Positions 1-9,371 are shown, numbered from the stretch's first letter. The stretch: 64,000 bases of DNA from Clostridiales bacterium (GCA_004556545.1 SFGO01000001.1:1-64000); one strand, 5' to 3'. Notes: generated by a model not told the origin, from the sequence alone. Numbers and translations: made by a program.

Positions 1-26
1 TCCTGTTCTCTCTTCAGCATCTTCAT
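1..26 (-). CDS. Possible 5' end of an unidentified gene running off the left edge
   Basis: Reading leftwards, an ATG at 24-26 is preceded by AGGAG at 33-37 with six-base spacing and opens MKMLKREQ before the window ends. A TATAAT lies at 51-56 on the same strand, but no -35 element stands at the usual distance because that position is inside a terminator-like hairpin. Eight codons allow no family assignment; the call rests only on the ribosome site and start. Confidence 0.3.
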
Positions 27-58
27 CACCTGCTCCTATTATTATCACCTATTATATC

Positions 59-87
59 AAAAAAGGCCGCGATTCGCGACCTTTTTT
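59..87. terminator. Intrinsic terminator hairpin with A- and T-runs
   Basis: AAAAAAGG and CGCGA on the left pair with TCGCG and CCTTTTTT on the right, giving a hairpin flanked by A and T runs that could work in either direction. It lies between a possible leftward start at 26 and the rightward kinase gene. It may therefore be a leader terminator of the leftward gene rather than the end of a transcript. Confidence 0.65.
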
Positions 88-96
88 GACAGGCTG

Positions 97-118
97 AACC
101 GGGCCAGATGGCCCGGTT
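97..118. other. Perfect 9-bp hairpin
   Basis: AACCGGGCC and GGCCCGGTT are separated by AGAT. The stem is strong; a loose T-rich stretch follows on the plus strand. It stands next to the 59-87 hairpin and just upstream of the kinase promoter. Confidence 0.55.
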
Positions 119-130
119 ATCTTTCGTTTT

Positions 131-159
131 TTGCAGCATCGAAAACTTTATGCTATAAT
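131..159 (+). promoter_or_regulatory. SigA promoter of the two-component system
   Basis: TTGCAG (131-136), 17-bp spacer, TATAAT (154-159), with a TG one base before the -10 (extended -10). Transcription would start near 166, about 63 nt before the chosen kinase start. Confidence 0.8.
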
Positions 160-228
160 TCATTTCAGTCACAAGCTGCGATATTGGCTCACGGCGTGAC
201 TGCAATGAAACAATGCACTGGAGAACGT

Positions 229-1887
229 ATGAAAAAACAGGAGAAGAAGGACTTATTTTTTCAGAAGATGTTTTTGGACTCGCTGATTCCCGTTGGGCTG
301 ATCGTTTTTGTGTTGCTGGCGTTCAGCCTGATGCTGCTGAGTAAAAATGCCAACGATAATGAGAAGGCGATGGTTCGCTCCAAACAGGAAAAACTGACGC
401 AGATGTGTGAGAATATAACGTCTGAGCTGGAACAGTTGGAAAAAACCCAGCGGCGAATTCTGGCAACGGATGAAATGTCGCAGATTGCTTTCTTTTATCG
501 CGATTTTGATTATTATACTTATTACCGGCTTTTACTGGATGTGGAAAAAGATTTGCATAATCTGGTGGAGGACTATCGCTATGCCAAAAATGCATGGCTG
601 TATTTTTATGAACCGTCGGTAATCCTTTCGCAGCAGGGCTACGCCAGAGAATTGCCGTTTCCCGTGACGGAAATTCAGGATGGCAATGAAAATGCACTTT
701 ATTCCGCTGGACAAGCGCTTTATCTTATCCGGAAACGAAATCTGTACCAGATAGAATCGGGCGAAGAAACACCCATTTGTGTCTCCATTGTGGAGCTTGA
801 TTCCACTGTTCTGCAGGAAACACTTTCCTATCTGTGCGAGGAAGGCGACCGGCTTCGGTTATATATGCCGAACGGAAAAATATGGGTCCAGACGGGGGAA
901 AATGAAAAGAAATTTGCCACCATTCGCGATACGATTTCTCAGGAAAAAATCGTCGCAGAAATCCAACTGAGCGCTCTGCAGCTGGATGCAAACGTCCACC
1001 AGCTACAGCTGATGGTCTGGATCTTTGTGGCACTGGTGCTTGTTCTGAGTGTTTTCTATTTTGGACTGGAGTATAAAAGGCTGTATCTTCCCCTTAAATT
1101 GCTCCTGGTGGATGCATTTCACTCGGTGGAGGGCGGAGATTTCTCCTATCGGATCCCGTCGCAGCCCTCGTCGCTTTTGTCGGGAATTTATGAGAACTTC
1201 AACAGTTTTCTGGCTAAAATGGAATTTTATATTGAAAATAATCTCAGGCAGAAGATGCTTATCAGTGAGGCAAATTATAAGCAGCTTCAAACGCAGATCA
1301 ATCCGCACTTTATGTATAACAGCTATTATTTGCTTTACCGGATCATTCAAGATGGAGATTGGGAAAACGCCAAAACTCTTGCCCGTTATCTGGGACAATT
1401 CTATCAGTATATTACCAGAAGCGGCGAAGATGAAAAACCTTTGGAAGCGGAGTTGCGCCACGCACAGGCTTATGCGGATATTCAGGTGATGCGTTACCGC
1501 AATATACGAGTGGAATTTACGCCGCTTCCGCCGGAGCTGCGAGACGTCCGAGTACCAAAACTGTTGATTCAGCCGGTGATTGAAAATGTATTTACCCATG
1601 CTCATGAATGCGTGGAAACTCCGGGAAGGATTGTCGTTCAGGTAGGATACAGACAGTGGGAAACGGAATTGCTGGATATTATGATTGAAAACAGCGGCAG
1701 TCTGACCAGAGAACAGCTTCAACAGATCCAAACCAGGTTGGAACATCCGGAAGAGGCGGCAGAAACAACGGCGCTGATCAATATTCACAAGCGCCTGCGG
1801 CTGCGCTACGGGCCGGAGGCGGGGCTGACCGCCTCGCGTTCTGAACTGGGCGGCCTGCGGATTACCATCCGGATCGTGCTGGAATAA
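229..1887 (+). CDS. YesM-type sensor histidine kinase
   Basis: Membrane sensor kinase of the YesM/LytS-like class (His_kinase plus HATPase_c) that normally senses a sugar-related signal and phosphorylates a YesN-type regulator, here the next gene. Two membrane helices at about residues 17-37 and 261-280 flank a roughly 220-residue extracellular sensor, followed by a HAMP-like linker. The phosphoacceptor His is about residue 360 in QINPHFMYN, and the ATPase N-box is LLIQPVIENVF near residue 450. Length 552 aa, normal for the family. I chose ATG 229, with GGAGA four bases upstream; an in-frame TTG at 184 has no better ribosome site. Fifteen bases separate it from the regulator. Confidence 0.93.
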   Translation: MKKQEKKDLFFQKMFLDSLIPVGLIVFVLLAFSLMLLSKNANDNEKAMVRSKQEKLTQMCENITSELEQLEKTQRRILATDEMSQIAFFYRDFDYYTYYRLLLDVEKDLHNLVEDYRYAKNAWLYFYEPSVILSQQGYARELPFPVTEIQDGNENALYSAGQALYLIRKRNLYQIESGEETPICVSIVELDSTVLQETLSYLCEEGDRLRLYMPNGKIWVQTGENEKKFATIRDTISQEKIVAEIQLSALQLDANVHQLQLMVWIFVALVLVLSVFYFGLEYKRLYLPLKLLLVDAFHSVEGGDFSYRIPSQPSSLLSGIYENFNSFLAKMEFYIENNLRQKMLISEANYKQLQTQINPHFMYNSYYLLYRIIQDGDWENAKTLARYLGQFYQYITRSGEDEKPLEAELRHAQAYADIQVMRYRNIRVEFTPLPPELRDVRVPKLLIQPVIENVFTHAHECVETPGRIVVQVGYRQWETELLDIMIENSGSLTREQLQQIQTRLEHPEEAAETTALINIHKRLRLRYGPEAGLTASRSELGGLRITIRIVLE

Positions 1888-1902
1888 TACGGGGGAAAAG
1901 AA

Positions 1903-3483
1903 ATGAAGCATCGAATCTGTGTTCTGGATGATGAAATGTTTATCGCCGATTCTTTGGGAAAGCTGCTGCGTCAGTCTTTCGGAGAAGAGGCGGAGGTGTT
2001 TGTTACCTATTCGGCGGAACGTGCGGCAGAAACCATCCGCTCCAAAGAGTGCGATATTGCGCTTGCGGATATTCAGATGCCGGGAATCAGCGGTTTGGAA
2101 ATGCTTCGACGCCTTCGTCAGGAGAACAATCAGGTGCAGGTGGTTTTTCTTACAGGGTTTGATTCCTTTGAGTATGCTTATGATGCCATGCAGCAGGAGG
2201 CGGCTGGCTACCTGCTGAAAACGGAGGAAGACGAACAGGTGGTAGAAACCCTTCGCCGTCTGATGAAAAAAATCGAACGGCGGCATGAATTGGAAAACAC
2301 CTGCCTGAAAACCAGAGAACAACTGAATCAGCTTCAGCCGTTGATTCGCCGTCAGGCGCTGATGGATTTTCTGCGTGGATTTGAGGAGAGCGGCGATCGG
2401 TTTGAAGAGGCTACGCTGATGGTGTTGGCCAGAAGCACCAGCCGGGAAGAAAAGCCGGTGGAAAACGAGATGGTTTTGCAGGCGGTCAGCAGTATTCTGG
2501 AACCGGTGCTGGCAGGGGGAACGATCGAAGCCGTGCGCTTGCGGCGGGATCTGATCTGGCTGGTCCGCAGCGACGCGCCGGAAGTGCAGAGCGAAGTTTT
2601 TGAACGGCTCTGCAACGCACAGGAAGCGCTGAAACCGACGTTTGGTCAGGAATGGAGCTTTGTGATGGAACCCCGTCCCATTCCGGGTCGGGAATTGCGC
2701 CGCCAATACGAGCTGCTTCGCGCTTATCTGACTTGTCAAATGGTGACGGAGGAAGGCGGGGTTTCCATTCTGCAAAACGGATGGATGGCTTCGGAGTACA
2801 ATGCACGGCTGGAAGAACAGCTTCACAGGCTGAGTGGGATGGCCGGGTTTTGCCAGCGTTATCTGGAAGAGGGGATGCGCGCTGAATACGAAGGGGCGGT
2901 TCACGAAATCTGCGATTTTCTCGAAAATGCCAGCCCGGCATCATCCTATGAATCGGCTGCACTGTATATGATGGTGGCTGCACCACTGATCTGCCTTCTG
3001 CGCCGCACCCTGCCCGATGGAACAGAAAATGCAGGAAGATTGACCCAGCTGTGCGAATCCAACCTGCAAATGGACTGGGGAAAAAAGGCAAAGCTTCTGC
3101 GCACAATGGCACAGGAAGCCTTCGACGATTCAGAACGCCAGCGCCTCAACGGGCTACAGGGGCTGATCCTGCAGGTGGAACATTACGTGCAAAGCCATCT
3201 GGATGAAGATTTGAGCCTTGGAAAAATTTCACAGGTGTTCAGCTACAGCCCCGCTCATATGGCTCGCCTGTTTAAGCAGTATACCGCCGTTTCCCTGCGA
3301 GATTATGTGCAGGATCAGCGTATCAGGCTGGCGTTGGAGCTTCTTCGTTCCACTTCCCTGAAAATATACGAAATTACTCGGCGCTGCGGCTACGAAAATA
3401 CGGCCTATTTTATTCGGGTTTTCAAAGGCGTGACAGGCGTTACGCCGCAGGAATGGCGCAATGGAGAAAACCGGCGTTTCTGA
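1903..3483 (+). CDS. YesN-type response regulator, REC plus AraC-type HTH
   Basis: Cytoplasmic response regulator partnered with the preceding kinase. An N-terminal receiver domain (1-120) holds the acidic pair DD at 9-10, the phospho-Asp at D56 in ALADIQMPG and the conserved Lys in LLKTEE near residue 106. A roughly 280-residue middle region without recognised motifs follows, then a C-terminal AraC/XylS double helix-turn-helix (about 425-520, ending YFIRVFKGVTGVTPQEWR). The adjacent LplABC-type transporter and GH32-like enzyme are its likely targets, as in comparable YesMN loci. That link is inference from position; no operator was identified. Confidence 0.93.
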   Translation: MKHRICVLDDEMFIADSLGKLLRQSFGEEAEVFVTYSAERAAETIRSKECDIALADIQMPGISGLEMLRRLRQENNQVQVVFLTGFDSFEYAYDAMQQEAAGYLLKTEEDEQVVETLRRLMKKIERRHELENTCLKTREQLNQLQPLIRRQALMDFLRGFEESGDRFEEATLMVLARSTSREEKPVENEMVLQAVSSILEPVLAGGTIEAVRLRRDLIWLVRSDAPEVQSEVFERLCNAQEALKPTFGQEWSFVMEPRPIPGRELRRQYELLRAYLTCQMVTEEGGVSILQNGWMASEYNARLEEQLHRLSGMAGFCQRYLEEGMRAEYEGAVHEICDFLENASPASSYESAALYMMVAAPLICLLRRTLPDGTENAGRLTQLCESNLQMDWGKKAKLLRTMAQEAFDDSERQRLNGLQGLILQVEHYVQSHLDEDLSLGKISQVFSYSPAHMARLFKQYTAVSLRDYVQDQRIRLALELLRSTSLKIYEITRRCGYENTAYFIRVFKGVTGVTPQEWRNGENRRF

Positions 3484-3544
3484 CGACAGGGAGATGTCTT
3501 TCCCCTTTTGCTGAGAAAAGTCAATAAATCTCTCTTTTTTACTA

Positions 3545-3573
3545 TTTTCGGCAGGAAATTTACCGGATATAAT
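3545..3573 (+). promoter_or_regulatory. Weak candidate promoter of the LplABC operon
   Basis: A TATAAT at 3568-3573 lies 35 bases before the GTG start of the permease gene. The -35 position at 17-bp spacing is TTTTCG (3545-3550), a poor match. That fits a promoter needing an activator such as the YesN-type regulator just upstream, but no binding site could be named. Confidence 0.4.
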
Positions 3574-3607
3574 GAGGCCGAAACAAAGAAAAAAGGAGAG
3601 TTGCTGC

Positions 3608-4478
3608 GTGCAGTGTACTGGTGCAAAAAAGAAAAAAGGTTTTTCTGTACGACTGAAGCAGGAATGGCCGTTTCATCTGATGCTTCTGCCGGCTGTTCTT
3701 GTGGTATTGATTTATAAGTACCTGCCCATGGCCGGACTGACCATCGCCTTTCAGGATTATTCACCAATTTTCGGTATCTTTGAACAGGAGTGGATCGGTT
3801 GGGAAAACTTTGAATACATTTTTTCACTGCCCACGTTTCCCAGAGTCATTTTGAATACGCTGGTGATTGCCGGACTTAAACTGGTGGGAAATCTGATCGT
3901 TCCCATTACGTTTCTATCTTCCGCATTTTATTTCCTGGGTGGCGCTGGCTGGTATCTTTATGGATATTCTTTCGCCCTCCAATGGGATTGTAAATGAGAT
4001 TATTCGTTTCTTTGACGGCCAGCCTGTTTATTTTCTGGGTGATGAAAAGGTTTTTCCATTCACAGTGGTTGCCACTGCCATCTGGAAACACTTCGGCTGG
4101 AACGCCATCGTTTATCTGGCAGCTATTACCAATGTAGACGAAACCCTTTACGAGGCGGCTTATCTGGATGGTGCCGGACGCTTCAAACAGGTGTGGCATG
4201 TGACGATTCCCGGAATTATGCCCATTGTGGTGTTGATGACGGTTCTTTCCATCGGTACGATTTTGAAGGCAGGCTTTGAACAGGTTTATAATCTGTATTC
4301 TCCACAGGTTTACTCTACAGGTGATATAATTGATACCTTTGTCTACCGCATGGGCCTGGTGGACGTGCAGTTCGGTCCGGCGGCCGCTGTCGGCCTGTTC
4401 CAGTCCGCCGTCTCCTTCGTGCTGATGTTGCTGGGGTATTTCCTGGCTGACAAGGTGGCCGGTTACCGCGTATTTTAA
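3608..4478 (+). pseudogene. LplB-type sugar ABC permease with internal deletion and frameshift
   Basis: The first half (GTG 3608 to about 3913) encodes the usual N-terminus of an LplB-family inner-membrane permease. From 3915 the family sequence resumes in another frame with YLPHFISWVALAGIF and runs to 4478, including the EAA-type coupling loop EAAYLDGAGRF. Family proteins carry roughly 20 further residues (an ALLLNE-containing segment) between the two halves. They are absent here, so about 62 or 65 bases appear to be missing, not a single base. As written the gene yields a truncated product of about 130 residues. The flanking permease and binding-protein genes look intact. The start is supported by AAGGAGAG at 3593-3600. 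Confidence 0.8.
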
Positions 4479-4493
4479 GAGGAGGAAAAGCGC

Positions 4494-5381
4494 ATGAAAC
4501 CCACCAAGGGACAAAAGATCTTTCGCGTGTTCAATGCCGTGCTGCTGGCGTTGCTTGCCTTTCTGTGCATTATGCCCATTCTGAACCTGCTGGCGATCTC
4601 TTTTTCTTCCCGCAATATGGTTCAGGCCAATCTGGTCAAGCTGTGGCCCAAGCAGTTCACCATTTCCAATTATCATTATATGCTCAATGAACCCATGTTT
4701 TTCGACGCATTGCTGATTACGGTAAAGCGTGTTCTGCTTGGCTGGGCAATCAATCTGGCGCTGACGGTGCTGGCGGCTTATCCAATGTCCAAGAGTGCGC
4801 AGCAGTTTAAGAGCCGCAAGTTTTACGTTGGTTTTTTCATCATTACGATGGTTTTTTCCGGCGGTATGATCCCCACCTATCTGGTGGTGAGCCAGACAGG
4901 GTTGATCGACACGATCTGGGCGCTGGTCCTGCCCGAGGCCGTGGATATGTTCTATGTTCTTCTGCTGATGAACTTTTTTCGGGGCATCCCCAATGAAATT
5001 GAGGAAGCCGCACTGGTGGATTCCGCCAACTGGTTCCAGATTCTGGTAAAAATTTATCTTCCCCTTTCGCTGCCGTCGCTGGCCACGATTACGCTCTATA
5101 TTCTGGTCCATCACTGGAATACATATATGGACGGCATGCTGTACATGAACAATTATCACAATTATCCCCTGATGACCTATCTGCGCTCTGTCATTATGAC
5201 CTTTAATACGCTGGAAATCCGTCCGGATGAAATTGCTGCCGATCCGATTCTGGCGCAGTTGACAGGGCGAAGCACCAAGGCGGCTGCCATTATTCTCTGC
5301 ACGGTACCGCTGCTGGTGATTTATCCCTTCCTGCAGAAGTTCTTTGTCAGCGGTATGGTGATGGGTTCCGTGAAGGGTTGA
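4494..5381 (+). CDS. LplC/YtcP-type sugar ABC transporter permease
   Basis: Second permease subunit of a CUT1-type importer for oligosaccharides or glycosides. It has six predicted membrane segments over 295 aa, the cytoplasmic coupling loop EIEEAALVDSANWFQILVKI near residue 165, and the C-terminal signature FFVSGMVMGSVKG typical of this family. An excellent ribosome site (AGAGGAGG) precedes ATG 4494. It starts 15 bases after the damaged LplB-type gene and would normally form a heterodimer with it. No ATPase gene is present, as usual for this class, which relies on an MsmK-like ATPase encoded elsewhere. Confidence 0.93.
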   Translation: MKPTKGQKIFRVFNAVLLALLAFLCIMPILNLLAISFSSRNMVQANLVKLWPKQFTISNYHYMLNEPMFFDALLITVKRVLLGWAINLALTVLAAYPMSKSAQQFKSRKFYVGFFIITMVFSGGMIPTYLVVSQTGLIDTIWALVLPEAVDMFYVLLLMNFFRGIPNEIEEAALVDSANWFQILVKIYLPLSLPSLATITLYILVHHWNTYMDGMLYMNNYHNYPLMTYLRSVIMTFNTLEIRPDEIAADPILAQLTGRSTKAAAIILCTVPLLVIYPFLQKFFVSGMVMGSVKG

Positions 5382-5433
5382 ACCAAGACCTGATTCTGTT
5401 TCGGCTGGAAATACTTCGGAACAAATGGAACGT

Positions 5434-5454
5434 AACCGCCAGGGCCCGGCGGTT
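5434..5454 (+). other. Intercistronic stem-loop before the binding-protein gene
   Basis: AACCGCC and GGCGGTT pair around a seven-base loop, without a T-run. Such stem-loops between permease and binding-protein genes often act as mRNA-stabilising or processing sites that raise binding-protein yield; that role here is inference. Confidence 0.5.
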
Positions 5455-5489
5455 GCAGATAAAAAACAACATGATCACAGGAGGCAATT

Positions 5490-7157
5490 ATGAAAAGAAT
5501 TCTCGCTCTGGTAACGGCACTTTTGCTGATGCTGACTGCCATTCCCTCTCTGGCGGCTGAAAATGAGTACGATGAGCAGGGAAGACTGATTCGCTATGGC
5601 GAGCCCGTTCACCTGACGGCGTATTTCTGCCGTTCCAACCCCCGCTTTAATGAAGGCGATGACATCAATCACAATATCTGGATTGACACCTATAAGGAAA
5701 AGTATAATATTGATCTGGAAATCGTCGTGCTGGCAAACGGCGAAGATTATAAGCAGAAGCTGACTATGGCGATTGCATCCAATTCTCTGCCTGATCTGAT
5801 GTATCTGGACGGCAGCAGCTATGTGCAGCTGGCCAAGGCTGGCAAGCTGAAGGAAGTAACGGACCTGTTTGATCTCTACACCGGGGACATTCTCCGTACG
5901 ACCCTGATGGGTGACGATCAGGCGGTGTTCAAGCAGGCGGTTATCGACGGCCATCTCTACGGCCTGCCCAAAACTAAGGGCATGATCTGTCCCGGCAGTA
6001 TTCTGTATATCCGTCAGGATTGGCTGAAGAACCTGAATCTGAGCATTCCCAAGACCTTTGATGACGTAGTGGAAATCGCGCGTGCCTTCACTTTTAACGA
6101 TCCCGACGGCAACGGTGTGGACGATACTTACGGCCTGGGCCTGAACAATGAAATGATCGCTGCGGCGGACGCCGGTTCCATTCAGGGCGTTCTGGCTGCT
6201 TACGGCGGATTCACCAACACCTGGCTCTATAACGAAGAAACCGGCTCCGTGGAATATGGTGCGCTGCGCCAGGGCACCCGTGACGGTCTGGAAAAACTGG
6301 CTTCCATGTTTGCCGAGGGACTGATCGACGTGGAATTTGGGGTGAAAAACGCGGATAACGTAGGTGAAGACATTGCGGCGGGCAAAATTGGCATGTACTA
6401 TGGCACTGCCGGCGGCAACCTGTATTTCCTGAACGATTGCACGCTGAACGACCCCACTGCGGACTGGATTACCATTGCAGCACCCGATCTGAACGGCGAT
6501 ATGGCGACTGTAGGCTCCAGCTATGTGCTGGCTGACTTTTTCGCAGTCAACCAGAATTGCGAGTATCCTGAAGCGATGTTCCTGTTGGCCAACTGCTTCC
6601 AGGATATTATCAATAATCCCGAAACGACACAGGAAACGCTGGATATGTACGGCATCGACCCCGTCACTGGCGTGAATAAGGCCTCCTATCCCTATTTTGC
6701 CTGCGACCCCGCTGTTTCTAAGGATATTGCCTATATGAAGGCCATCCGTGACGTTCGTGAGGGCAAGGCGGATGAATCCACTCTGGCGCCTGAAGCCGCC
6801 AAGTACTGGAACGGTGTTAAGAAGTTCGAGGCGGACGGCCGGGTGATCGATCCCGACAACCGTTGGGCGTGGCAGTACAACATGAACTACGGCACCGGAA
6901 GCACCTTCGACCGTTATCTGGAGGAATATGAAAGCGGCCACATGGTCATGTCCGCCTGGTTCGGTGTTCCCACAAAGACCATGACCAAGAAAATGTCCAC
7001 GCTGGAAGCCCGTCAGGCCGAAGTTTTCACCAAGATCATCTCCGGCAGCGAAAGCATCGAGGCATTTGACGCTTTTGTGGAAGACTGGTACCGCCTGGGC
7101 GGCACGGACATCACCAACGAAGTGACCGACTGGTACAAGAGCTATTACCTCAATTGA
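5490..7157 (+). CDS. LplA-type extracellular sugar-binding protein
   Basis: Family 1 extracellular solute-binding protein delivering a carbohydrate to the LplB/LplC permeases. A Sec signal peptide with hydrophobic core LALVTALLLMLTAIPSL and likely signal peptidase I cleavage near AA-EN (about residue 23) starts the 555-aa protein. No lipobox cysteine is visible, unlike most monoderm homologues. The mature part shows family features such as LPDLMYLDGSSY and the late DNRWAWQYN segment. An AGGAGG site precedes ATG 5490. Transport by the whole system is doubtful if the LplB-type lesion is real. Confidence 0.92.
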   Translation: MKRILALVTALLLMLTAIPSLAAENEYDEQGRLIRYGEPVHLTAYFCRSNPRFNEGDDINHNIWIDTYKEKYNIDLEIVVLANGEDYKQKLTMAIASNSLPDLMYLDGSSYVQLAKAGKLKEVTDLFDLYTGDILRTTLMGDDQAVFKQAVIDGHLYGLPKTKGMICPGSILYIRQDWLKNLNLSIPKTFDDVVEIARAFTFNDPDGNGVDDTYGLGLNNEMIAAADAGSIQGVLAAYGGFTNTWLYNEETGSVEYGALRQGTRDGLEKLASMFAEGLIDVEFGVKNADNVGEDIAAGKIGMYYGTAGGNLYFLNDCTLNDPTADWITIAAPDLNGDMATVGSSYVLADFFAVNQNCEYPEAMFLLANCFQDIINNPETTQETLDMYGIDPVTGVNKASYPYFACDPAVSKDIAYMKAIRDVREGKADESTLAPEAAKYWNGVKKFEADGRVIDPDNRWAWQYNMNYGTGSTFDRYLEEYESGHMVMSAWFGVPTKTMTKKMSTLEARQAEVFTKIISGSESIEAFDAFVEDWYRLGGTDITNEVTDWYKSYYLN

Positions 7158-7180
7158 TCCGGAAAAGAACCGGTCAAAAA

Positions 7181-7208
7181 CGGCGGAGGGTCCTGAGACT
7201 CTCCGCCG
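7181..7208 (+). other. Stem-loop between binding-protein and glycosidase genes
   Basis: CGGCGGAG (7181-7188) pairs with CTCCGCCG (7201-7208). No T-run follows, so partial termination or mRNA processing is likelier than full termination, and the glycosidase may still be transcribed from upstream. Confidence 0.5.
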
Positions 7209-7263
7209 CAGTTTCTCTGCCTGAAAAGTTTAAGAAAGCAGCCCGCTGAAAGGAGTCACAAAC

Positions 7264-8697
7264 GTGGACGTTTTTTACAAAGCCAGCGCCGTGACGCGCT
7301 GCAGTGACATTATTCCGTTTTACGATAACGGCAGATTCAAGCCTTTTTATCTGAAACGCTGGCCTCCGGGCTATCAGGGAACGGACGCGGATCCCGGCTG
7401 GAGACTGCTGGAAAGCGACGATCTGGTTCACTTTGAAGAGTACCCCACAGGGATTGTGGGAGCGACTGGATGTGTCATCAATGTGGACGGCATGTATCAT
7501 ATGTTTTACTGCACGCTGACCCCTGAAGCCCAGATCATTCATCATGCGACCAGCACGGATTTGCGAAAGTGGGAAAAGCATCCGGAGGATTCCTTTCGTC
7601 CGGACGATCATTATTATGCCATGAGCGACTGGCGGGACGCTTTTGTCTTTTTCAATGAGGAAGAACGGAAATGGTGGATGCTGGTATGCGCTGCGCAAAA
7701 AAAAGCGCCCACAAAGCGGAACGGGTGCATTGGCCTGTGTGTTTCAGATGATCTCAAGCACTGGGAATACCGTCCTCCTTTTTATGCGCCGTGCTTTCAG
7801 CAGAGTGCGCTGGAGTGCCCGGATTTGTTCCGTATGGGCGACTGGTATTATCTGTTGTATTCCTGCGCAACGGAAAAATTTCAGACGTATTACCGTATGA
7901 GTCGCTCCATGAACGGTCCCTGGATCGCGCCGCCGGTGGACAGTTTTGACGGCCGGGCATATTACGCGGCCAAAACGGCCTTTGATGGTGAAAAACGTTA
8001 TCTTTTCGCATGGTCCCCTGCCAAGGAATATAACACGCTCCAGTTTAATCCGCAGTTTTATCCCGGCAAGGACTATAATGCATGGGATCACGGCGGAACC
8101 ATGGTGGTGCATCAGCTGCTGCAGCGGGAGGACGGAACGCTGTGCGTTACTCTGCCGGAGACGGTCGGAGCTGCTTTCGCTTACGAAAAGAAGATGCCTT
8201 TTAAGCCCTTACAGGGAGAATGGCGTCAGAAAGAAGAAAGTTATCTTTGCCTGTCGCCCTATGGCTATGGTTGCGCACTGCTGGGAAGCATTCCTGAAGT
8301 ATGCCGTCTGGAAATGAAGGTTCGATTTACAGAACGGCCTGTGCAGTTCGGCGTGGCGGCAGAGGTGGATGAAACCTTCAGCGAAGGATATTATTTTTCT
8401 TTCCAGCCGGCTCGTCAGCGCGTGGAGTGGAAGAGCCCGATTCATATGTATGAGCAAGGGGCGATTCGTTTGCCCTGCGAGGTAGAACTGGAACGTCCCG
8501 TGCATTTGGAGGCGGATCGGGAATACCGGCTGACGCTGATTCATCAGCGCGATTTGATGGTACTGTATTTCGGAAATGAGATTGCGCTCTGTACCCGTAA
8601 ATTCGATTTCAGTGCCCGCAAATTTGGCCTTTTCGTGGAAAATGGCCAGGTGGAGTTTTCACAGGTGAGGCTTACCCTTACAGAGTCGGAAGAATAA
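7264..8697 (+). CDS. Glycosyl hydrolase, GH32-like five-bladed beta-propeller
   Basis: Likely cytoplasmic (no signal peptide) glycoside hydrolase resembling beta-fructosidases of clan GH-J. The propeller is at about 1-330 and a beta-sandwich-like C-terminal part at about 340-477. Visible motifs are WRDAFVF (RDP-type motif), ECPDLF (EC-type motif with the presumed acid/base Glu) and DIIPFYDNGRF where classical enzymes carry the NDPNG nucleophile motif. The first motif differs from textbook invertases, so substrate is uncertain; beta-fructoside or a GH43-like activity are alternatives. GTG 7264 is preceded by AAGGAG. Its position after the importer suggests it processes the imported glycoside. 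Confidence 0.8.
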   Translation: MDVFYKASAVTRCSDIIPFYDNGRFKPFYLKRWPPGYQGTDADPGWRLLESDDLVHFEEYPTGIVGATGCVINVDGMYHMFYCTLTPEAQIIHHATSTDLRKWEKHPEDSFRPDDHYYAMSDWRDAFVFFNEEERKWWMLVCAAQKKAPTKRNGCIGLCVSDDLKHWEYRPPFYAPCFQQSALECPDLFRMGDWYYLLYSCATEKFQTYYRMSRSMNGPWIAPPVDSFDGRAYYAAKTAFDGEKRYLFAWSPAKEYNTLQFNPQFYPGKDYNAWDHGGTMVVHQLLQREDGTLCVTLPETVGAAFAYEKKMPFKPLQGEWRQKEESYLCLSPYGYGCALLGSIPEVCRLEMKVRFTERPVQFGVAAEVDETFSEGYYFSFQPARQRVEWKSPIHMYEQGAIRLPCEVELERPVHLEADREYRLTLIHQRDLMVLYFGNEIALCTRKFDFSARKFGLFVENGQVEFSQVRLTLTESEE

Positions 8698-8745
8698 TTC
8701 TGTCATTTTCTTCAGTACAGAGAGTATCCCTTGACGGGAAGCATA

Positions 8746-8792
8746 AAAACACACCCTGTTTACCATACGTTTTGGCAAACAGGGTGTGTTTT
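8746..8792. terminator. Bidirectional terminator between glycosidase and trxA
   Basis: A 16-bp perfect inverted repeat (8746-8761 with 8777-8792) starts with AAAA and ends with TTTT. It serves both the rightward glycosidase transcript and the leftward thioredoxin transcript. Confidence 0.9.
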
Positions 8793-8819
8793 CAATACGC
8801 CGCCTCCACCGTCCCGTTT

Positions 8820-9131
8820 TCAGCCCTTGAGCATGTTCAGAATGTGCTGCTTGCTCTGAACGCCGACGGAACGATCGACGGCCTCGCCTTGACGGAAAAC
8901 CATCAGCGTGGGAATGGACATGACATTGTAGCGGGCCGCCAGATTGGGCGCTTCGTCCACGTTCAGCTTCACGACCTTGCAGCCGGTGATTTCTCCGGCA
9001 ATTTCATCCACCACGGGGCTGAGCATCTTGCAGGGGCCGCACCAGTCGGCGTAAAAATCCACCAGTACGGTCTGGGGGCTGCTCAGCACCTCCGCCTGAA
9101 AATTCTGTTCGTTTACCTTGGTCACAGCCAT
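8820..9131 (-). CDS. trxA: Thioredoxin
   Basis: Small cytoplasmic disulfide reductase, reduced by thioredoxin reductase. The 103-aa chain is one thioredoxin fold with the active site WCGPCK at 30-35, the buried Asp in VDFYADW and the cis-proline loop SIPTLMVF. ATG at 9129-9131 has an AAGGAGGAA site upstream, which excludes the longer upstream readings. It is monocistronic between its own promoter and a bidirectional terminator. Confidence 0.97.
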   Translation of the reverse strand: MAVTKVNEQNFQAEVLSSPQTVLVDFYADWCGPCKMLSPVVDEIAGEITGCKVVKLNVDEAPNLAARYNVMSIPTLMVFRQGEAVDRSVGVQSKQHILNMLKG

Positions 9132-9228
9132 GAAAGGTTCCTCCTTTATCATCGCCTGCCCAGGCAGGCTTCCTTTCAAAGTATATCCCTTTGCAGAACC
9201 GGCGAAACCGATTTGCCGATTCTATTTT

Positions 9229-9257
9229 AGTATAATCCGGCGGCCCGCGCCATGCAA
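9229..9257 (-). promoter_or_regulatory. SigA promoter of trxA
   Basis: On the minus strand: TTGCAT (9252-9257), 17-bp spacer, TATACT (9229-9234). Transcription would begin near 9222, giving a leader of about 90 nt. Confidence 0.75.
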
Positions 9258-9371
9258 ACAATATTTCGGAAGAAACGACAGAACCTCGCATTTCAGCAAA
9301 GAATTGTCAGGGTATTTTGACCCCGATAGGCCAAAATAGCGTTGAACCCACATCAAGGAGGTGAAAAGAAG

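Noticed and set aside
1003..2904. Long minus-strand frame opposite the kinase and response regulator genes
   Set aside because: Overlaps two complete genes with strong motifs; no start signal and no homologous motifs.
9258..9371. Sigma-G promoter for the SASP genes
   Set aside because: CCAAAATA near 9332 resembles a -10, but no -35 of TGMATA type stands at 17-18 bp, so I do not annotate it.
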